Shown here piece after piece: positions 19,598 to 23,285 of a stretch of 23,285 nucleotides of DNA. The notes under the pieces were generated by a model that saw only the letters and a program-made list of their open reading frames with translations, did no database searches and was not told the DNA's origin. Origin of the DNA: Didymodactylos carnosus (lineage: Eukaryota > Rotifera > Eurotatoria > Philodinida > Philodinidae); contig CAJNOQ010002645.1 of NCBI GenBank assembly GCA_905250885.1, forward strand, positions 1 to 23,285, in the 5' to 3' direction. The position numbers were made by a program, and so were the translations under genes. Positions within the stretch are counted from its first letter, which is position 1; each line of letters starts with the position of its first letter.

Positions 19598-20150
19598 CTG
19601 TTCGCGATGTATTATATTTTCAACACCAAGTGATATTTTATATTCATCTCAAAGCGAAATGTGGTATTGTGATGGAACGTTTTATAATTCTAACAACTTG
19701 TTTTAGGCTTACAGTCAGCATACAAATATGATGAGAAGCTGCGCATATGGTTAGGTCATTTACTACTGTCACGTTATTACCACGTAATTACATGATATTT
19801 AGTTTTAATTACTTAATGCAAAATAAGCCAAATTATCCACAATTAACATCTTTTTTACAATATTTTCATGATATATGTGGTGCATATAGTAGTTGCTATC
19901 ACCAACCCACAATCATTTTACGAACTTTTCACCACGTACTACCAATCATGTTGAAGGTCGCCATTTAAAACGGAACTTGGTGTATTCAATAGTGTCCGAG
20001 ACCCTATGGGTGTCTCCTAGCCAAAACAACATCGTAAGCAACAAAAGGCTGAAAATCCTCTTCAAAAACTATGACAATGAACAAAAACTAGATATGGTTT
20101 CATTTTTAAATGCTGCAGGAACTAGATATTTCAAATATTTAGAGGGGTAG
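19598..20150 (+). pseudogene. MULE transposase remnant
   Basis: The frame at 19598-19706 reads SRCIIFSTPSDILYSSQSEM and then WYCDGTFYNSNNLF. This matches the start of the Mutator-like DDE core, where the Asp of DGTF is the first catalytic residue. The protein then breaks by stop and frameshift, and an A/T-rich remainder follows. At 19893-20150 another frame gives FSPRTTNHVEGRHLKRNLVY, the conserved RTxNxVEG motif near the C-terminus of MULE transposases, and ends FLNAAGTRYFKYLEG-stop. Only about 185 nt separate these two conserved blocks, so most of the core, including the second and third acidic residues, is missing by internal deletion. The copy cannot be active. It may belong with the FLYWCH fragments elsewhere in the window, since FLYWCH domains are often joined to MULE transposases. 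Confidence 0.75.
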
Positions 20151-20563
20151 TACTCTGTTCATTTTGATTTTATTCTAAATCTTTCTCTTTGTTAATTGTT
20201 TGCATTCTGTTAAACTTTCTCCTTTCTTAATTAGATTAGCAATCAAGCTGTTTTTCTTTTCTAATAACTTTTTGCTCCACTTTTTATTATAGGGAACTAA
20301 ATCGTACAGGCCCTATAAGACAATAGGAATAGGGCAAATAGGATGCATTAAAATTGTTTTTCGTAAACTTAGTACGTTCACAGGTTTTAAAGAGCTGTCT
20401 AATGAGTTCACAGGAGTTAAAAATTAATGCATGTGAACGCATGATTGCCTTTTAAAAACAAAAACGCTGCTATCATTCTAAGGAAATGTTCTTAAGAACT
20501 AAAAACACCTCCTTATAGAATGCTTACAAATGTTTTGAAGTTTTCAAAATATGTCATAACCTT
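20151..20563. other. No gene seen
   Basis: AT-rich sequence with minor symmetry: GCCCTAT/ATAGGGC (about 20308-20336, 12 nt loop) and two GTTCACAGG boxes near 20378 and 20407. Nothing codes convincingly. Confidence 0.5.
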
Positions 20564-20852
20564 ATTCAGACGTATAGGAAAGTTTAGTTTTTTACTCAAT
20601 AAATGTCGTTTCTTGCTCAGGATACCAGCTTCCTGGATTCGGCTAGATAAGAGCGTAGAGACGAAGTTACACGCAAACTATAGTATCCGTAACGCATTAC
20701 TTATCCTTAGAAATGATTAGTTTTCCTTCGAGATAGCGCTTCCTTGAAGCTGACACTTGTACTTTCTGGTATACTCGGATCCAAGAAGCTGGTATCCTGA
20801 ACAAGAAACGACATTTATTGAGTAAAAAGCTGAAGTTTCCTACAGGTCTAAA
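20564..20852. repeat. Foldback, about 78 bp arms
   Basis: The left arm at 20564-20642 and right arm at 20774-20852 are inverted copies sharing ACTCAATAAATGTCGTTTCT and CAGGATACCAGCTTC. About 130 nt lie between them without coding content. The short frame at 20520-20720 runs through the left arm and is not a gene. Confidence 0.8.
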
Positions 20853-20924
20853 TGAGCTCTCTGTCTGTAGAAAAAACGATAATCATTTTTATGTGCTACC
20901 ATAGGAAAAAAAATCCAGTCCAGT

Positions 20925-21041
20925 ACTTCTTCTCTGATGTCATTACGCGATCTTTGCCTAAATTTTGACTTTCGCATTGGTGATAAAACAGCCAAAATTT
21001 AAGGAAAAATCGCGTTGATGGTAATGGCATCAGAGAAGAAG
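20925..21041. repeat. Compact inverted repeat, about 47 bp arms
   Basis: ACTTCTTCTCTGATG at 20925 pairs with CATCAGAGAAGAAGT ending at 21041, and inner blocks CGCGAT and TAAATTTTG also pair. The loop is about 20 nt. The right arm carries about 6 extra bases. Confidence 0.8.
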
Positions 21042-21189
21042 TTAAAATCAAATTATAAACTTTATGCTGTCGGCATATTCATTTAATTTTATGTATAGAT
21101 CTAAATTTTCTTGGTAATCCGTTCACCGCGGCAAAAGTGACCTACAGATCTTATTTTAATTTACTAGTCTATATCATACTTTCATACTT

Positions 21190-21565
21190 TTATATCTGTA
21201 ACACTTATACTCCGTTAAGTGTTTTACCGCCTTTAGTCTCTTACTTAATTTAGTCTTTCACTCTCTTAGTCCTTTCCGTCTGCTATTCCCCTTACTTCTT
21301 CACTCCTCTTACTCCTTTTACTTTCTTATTCCCTTTGCTCCTTTTACTTTCTTATTCCCTTTGCTCCTTTTACTCTTTTATTCCCTTCACTCCTTTTACT
21401 TTTTCATTCCCTTTACTTCTTTTAGTCCGTTTACTTTCTTTACTTTCTTATTCCCTTCACTCCTTTTACTTTTTCATTCCCTTTACTTCTTTTAGTCCGT
21501 TTACTCTCTTTACTTTCTTATTCCCTTCACTCCTTTTACTTCTTTTATTCCCTCTACTCTTATTT
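21190..21565. repeat. Pyrimidine-rich minisatellite, 26 and 70 bp periods
   Basis: The plus strand is almost pure C/T with regular A. Units of about 26 bp (TTATTCCCTTTGCTCCTTTT start) give way to a 70 bp higher-order period, marked by TTCCCTTCACTCC at 21381, 21451 and 21521. The frame across it encodes only Leu/Phe/Ser low complexity. The purine strand would be prone to triplex or slipped structures. Confidence 0.9.
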
Positions 21566-21706
21566 AAGGTATTGTACAATGCCAATAATAATGGGTTCCA
21601 CAATATACTAGATTTCAACTTTTTAACCTTAATAATTTACCTTCATAAAAACATTAGCAAGCATATCCCGATCGGTATGTAAAAATGTATCACGATCGGG
21701 ATTAGG

Positions 21707-21871
21707 GATACACCGACAGATGAGCCTCTGACGTTTGAGCCCCGGCAAATGAGCCTCGACAGATGAGCCTACCGACACTTGAGCTCTTGACATTTCAGCC
21801 CCCGATGTTTAAGCCTCCCGATACGTGAGCCTTCGACATTTGAGCCTGTCGCAGATGGGCATTATATGACT
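21707..21871 (+). repeat. Left terminal inverted repeat with 15 bp subunits
   Basis: This arm is itself about ten head-to-tail units of 14 to 16 bp with consensus CCGACANNTGAGCCT (for example 21712-21726). The subunits are shared with the right arm in matching order, so they predate the duplication of the arms or are kept alike by conversion. Repeated subterminal motifs commonly serve as transposase binding sites; here that is inference. Confidence 0.88.
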
Positions 21872-21886
21872 TTTAATTTTTTAATT

Positions 21887-22189
21887 TCAAAAATTAAACA
21901 AAGCTCTTGCTCTTTTAAAATACTCCTTTCTTGTGTTTATGTTAAAAGTGGTAATTAACTGTTGTAGTTGTTCGAACCATTTGTTAAATTCGGCAGCTAT
22001 TATTTCGTCTGGATTTGGTGCATGACTATGGTCAGTTAATTTAATATATTGTGTACCATCAAAAGTTACACGACCAGAACAATTATTTTTAACACAACGC
22101 CACGTAACTTGACTTTTATTTGCACGACGATAACGAAAACCATCAAGAAGAAGTTGATCTTTATCTTTAGAAGATTTTACAACAGACAT
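21887..22189 (-). CDS. Solo FLYWCH zinc-finger protein (100 aa)
   Basis: An intact frame starts at ATG 22189 and stops just inside the left inverted repeat. Residues about 11-60 form a FLYWCH domain: LLLDGFRYRR, then W30-x-C32-x4-C37 in TWRCVKNNCSGRV, then H54-x-H56 in TDHSHAPNP. All four zinc ligands (C32, C37, H54, H56) are present. The C-terminal 40 residues are helical (EFNKWFEQLQQLI, RKEYFKRARAL) and resemble the linker before MULE transposase cores, but the frame ends without any core. FLYWCH domains bind DNA or protein. Since it lies between terminal repeats, the protein could bind those ends, either aiding or blocking a helper transposase. That role is inferred. A TATA-like run stands 53 to 67 bp upstream. 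Confidence 0.8.
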   Translation of the reverse strand: MSVVKSSKDKDQLLLDGFRYRRANKSQVTWRCVKNNCSGRVTFDGTQYIKLTDHSHAPNPDEIIAAEFNKWFEQLQQLITTFNINTRKEYFKRARALFNF

Positions 22190-22241
22190 TTTTAAGGAAA
22201 AGTAGGATAGTAGAATGAGCGATGTGTGTTCCTTACTCTGC

Positions 22242-22256
22242 GTATATATATATATT
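22242..22256 (-). promoter_or_regulatory. TATA-like box upstream of the solo FLYWCH gene
   Basis: An alternating TATATATATATAT run lies inside the element, 53 to 67 bp before the ATG on the minus strand, a distance suitable for a core promoter with a short leader. It could also be a simple dinucleotide repeat. Confidence 0.4.
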
Positions 22257-22372
22257 TAGAACTCGTTCGGAAGCCAAATTCAAATTTAATCAACTCATTA
22301 TTAAAAAATAAATTATTAAATAACATTTTAATCAATCAATCAATTAGCCTGTTCGTTAATAGTATCGAACTC

Positions 22373-22535
22373 AGTCATATAATGCCTATCTGCGACAGGC
22401 TCAAATGTCGAAGGCTCACATATCGGGAGGCTTAAATATCGGGGGCTGAAATGTCAAGAGCTCAAGTGTCGGTAGGCTCATCTGTCGAGGCTCATTTGTC
22501 GGGGCTCAATGTCATAGGCTCAACTGTCGTGTCAC
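22373..22535 (-). repeat. Right terminal inverted repeat with 15 bp subunits
   Basis: Inverted copy of 21707-21871 with a handful of differences, for example one base lost near the outer tip. It carries the same tandem GAGCC-type subunits in reverse order. Confidence 0.88.
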
Positions 22536-22580
22536 CGGGATTAGGCATGCGCCGGTTTGTAATGGATTATAGGGCATTCA

Positions 22581-22904
22581 GCAAAGTGGTTCGAAATCAG
22601 TTGTGGAAAAGCACTTAGAGCTGCCAAATGTCTCATTTTGTAGAAAAACGTTTGCTCTACAAAACTGAAGTGCAAAAGGACATTTTAGTGTTATCTGTGA
22701 CGGATACATAACCATCCCAAAACTGAGCAAAATTGCGATTATTTTTCTAGGATTTTAGTGCATATTCGATTTATTATATTTTCTCTATATATAACATTAA
22801 AAGTTTTCGAGTACTTCAGTTTGGTAGAGCAAACGTTTTTCTAGGAAATGAGACATTCGGGAGCTCTAAGTGCTTTTTTTATAACTGATTTGAAACGACT
22901 TTGC
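22581..22904. repeat. Foldback/MITE-like element, about 90 bp arms
   Basis: Left arm 22581-22670 and right arm 22813-22904 are inverted copies sharing AAGCACTTAGAGCT, AATGTCTCATTT and TAGAAAAACGTTTGCTCTAC. About 142 nt lie between them with no gene. The right boundary nearly coincides with the start of the dispersed repeat at 22908, as if the foldback had inserted at that repeat's edge. Confidence 0.8.
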
Positions 22905-22907
22905 CGA

Positions 22908-23049
22908 CTCACATAACTTGGATTAATCTTGAGTGAGTTATGAATTTTTCAATTTTACTCAAGAATAGGCAAAAATCGGATACACCTAATGTACGGTTTC
23001 ACTAGGTTTTTGAAACTGTTTTGAAAAATAAACGTTACCACAAGATTCA
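22908..23049 (-). repeat. Dispersed repeat, copy 2
   Basis: Inverted relative to 6976-7119, covering the same blocks from the GAATCTTGTGGTAA end (23048-23035) to TTATGTGAG (22916-22908). It marks a moderately diverged family present at least twice in 16 kb. Confidence 0.75.
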
Positions 23050-23285
23050 ACATAGTCCATAAACTGGAGTAAATGAGTAAAGTAGTAAAAGGGCCAAAAG
23101 TAGTAACCGGACTAAAACTAGTAAAAAACCAAAGCGATTAACAGTGCTAAAACGCCAATGTTATGATCTGCCTTCCTCGGCAGCTCATAAGGTTCATTCT
23201 CTCTCCATTCTGCTCTTATACCATTCTTGCGCAATTATGTTATAGCGCAACTCTTCTTTCATTCTTTCTTTTCGTTTCTTTCTGT
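23050..23285. other. No gene seen; purine-rich minisatellite relic
   Basis: Positions about 23065-23125 contain GTAAAAGGGCC and GTAACCGGACTAAAAC, which on the opposite strand resemble the TTTTAGTCCGTTTAC units of the minisatellite at 21190-21565. The rest is unassigned, with a small CTGCC/GGCAG hairpin near 23168-23182. Confidence 0.45.

Larger units (their letters stand above)
21707..22535. mobile_element. 829 bp FLYWCH-carrying MULE-like element with long TIRs and 10 bp TSD
   Basis: The element is bounded by an exact 10 bp direct repeat, CGGGATTAGG, at 21697-21706 and 22536-22545. Just inside are long inverted ends: 21707-21871 and 22373-22535, about 95 percent identical by eye. Tips are GATACACCGACAG and its near complement, CTGTCGTGTCAC. 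A duplication of 8 to 11 bp and long inverted repeats are the normal signature of Mutator-like elements. Its only gene is the intact minus-strand FLYWCH frame at 21887-22189. No transposase domain is present, so it must rely on a helper. A small inverted repeat (ATCCCGATCG/CGATCGGGAT, 21664-21701) at the left edge suggests insertion next to or into a palindrome. Confidence 0.88.

Noticed and set aside
21335..21682. Leu/Phe-rich 115-codon frame
   Set aside because: Translation of the pyrimidine minisatellite, not a membrane protein.
22581..22600. Possible tRNA T-loop (GGTTCGAAATC)
   Set aside because: No acceptor or anticodon stems around it; it is the tip of an inverted repeat. No other tRNA-like box was found on either strand.
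1..23285. Bdelloid telomeric repeats or rRNA genes
   Set aside because: No tandem TGTGGG-type runs or rRNA-like conserved sequence was seen.

Overview
The window looks like animal nuclear DNA from a repeat-rich, gene-poor region. A bdelloid rotifer is my best guess, at about 70 percent. The reasons are short GT-AG introns (about 50 to 220 nt), an AT-rich background, FLYWCH/MULE-type transposon debris, and a vertebrate-type arginine ADP-ribosyltransferase fused to FG-GAP repeats. Nothing points to a prokaryote: no operons, no ribosome binding sites and no closely packed genes.

Layout. 0.2-0.8 kb holds a broken FLYWCH/MULE transposase start (minus strand). 2.2-3.05 kb is a broken DUF4140/DUF4139 gene, cut by a 1.27 kb inverted-repeat element (3050-4318). 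3.7-5.0 kb holds rearranged repeats and a second foldback. 5.6-5.9 kb is a small possible membrane-protein gene (minus). 6.2-7.1 kb has palindromes and a dispersed repeat. 7.4-8.45 kb is a degraded LINE gag-like ORF1. 8.5-8.7 kb is an array of short palindromes.

The best gene is at 9487-12945 (plus). Joining three exons over two clean GT-AG introns gives a protein of about 1061 residues. It has a cytosolic ADP-ribosyltransferase domain with an R-S-ExE triad, a transmembrane helix after a basic stretch, and 14 FG-GAP/VCBS-type repeats of 49 residues predicted to lie outside the cell.

13.72-17.18 kb is a satellite array with a period of about 173 bp, split by an 874 bp inverted-repeat insertion (14437-15310). 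Next to it on the minus strand (17190-19458) lies a multi-exon gene. Its 5' half is frameshifted and transposase-like. Its 3' half stays in frame across six inferred introns and resembles a C19/ubiquitin-protease-like cysteine protease. The satellite appears to cut off its C-terminus. 19.6-20.15 kb is a wrecked MULE transposase (plus).

20.5-23.1 kb is mostly inverted repeats and minisatellites. The notable exception is a complete 829 bp element (21707-22535) with terminal inverted repeats of about 165 bp, a 10 bp target duplication, and one intact 100-codon gene encoding only a FLYWCH zinc finger.

Only the ADP-ribosyltransferase gene, the FLYWCH element and perhaps the small membrane protein look intact. 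Most of the rest is transposon wreckage. All family assignments come from reading translated motifs by eye. No database search was run.
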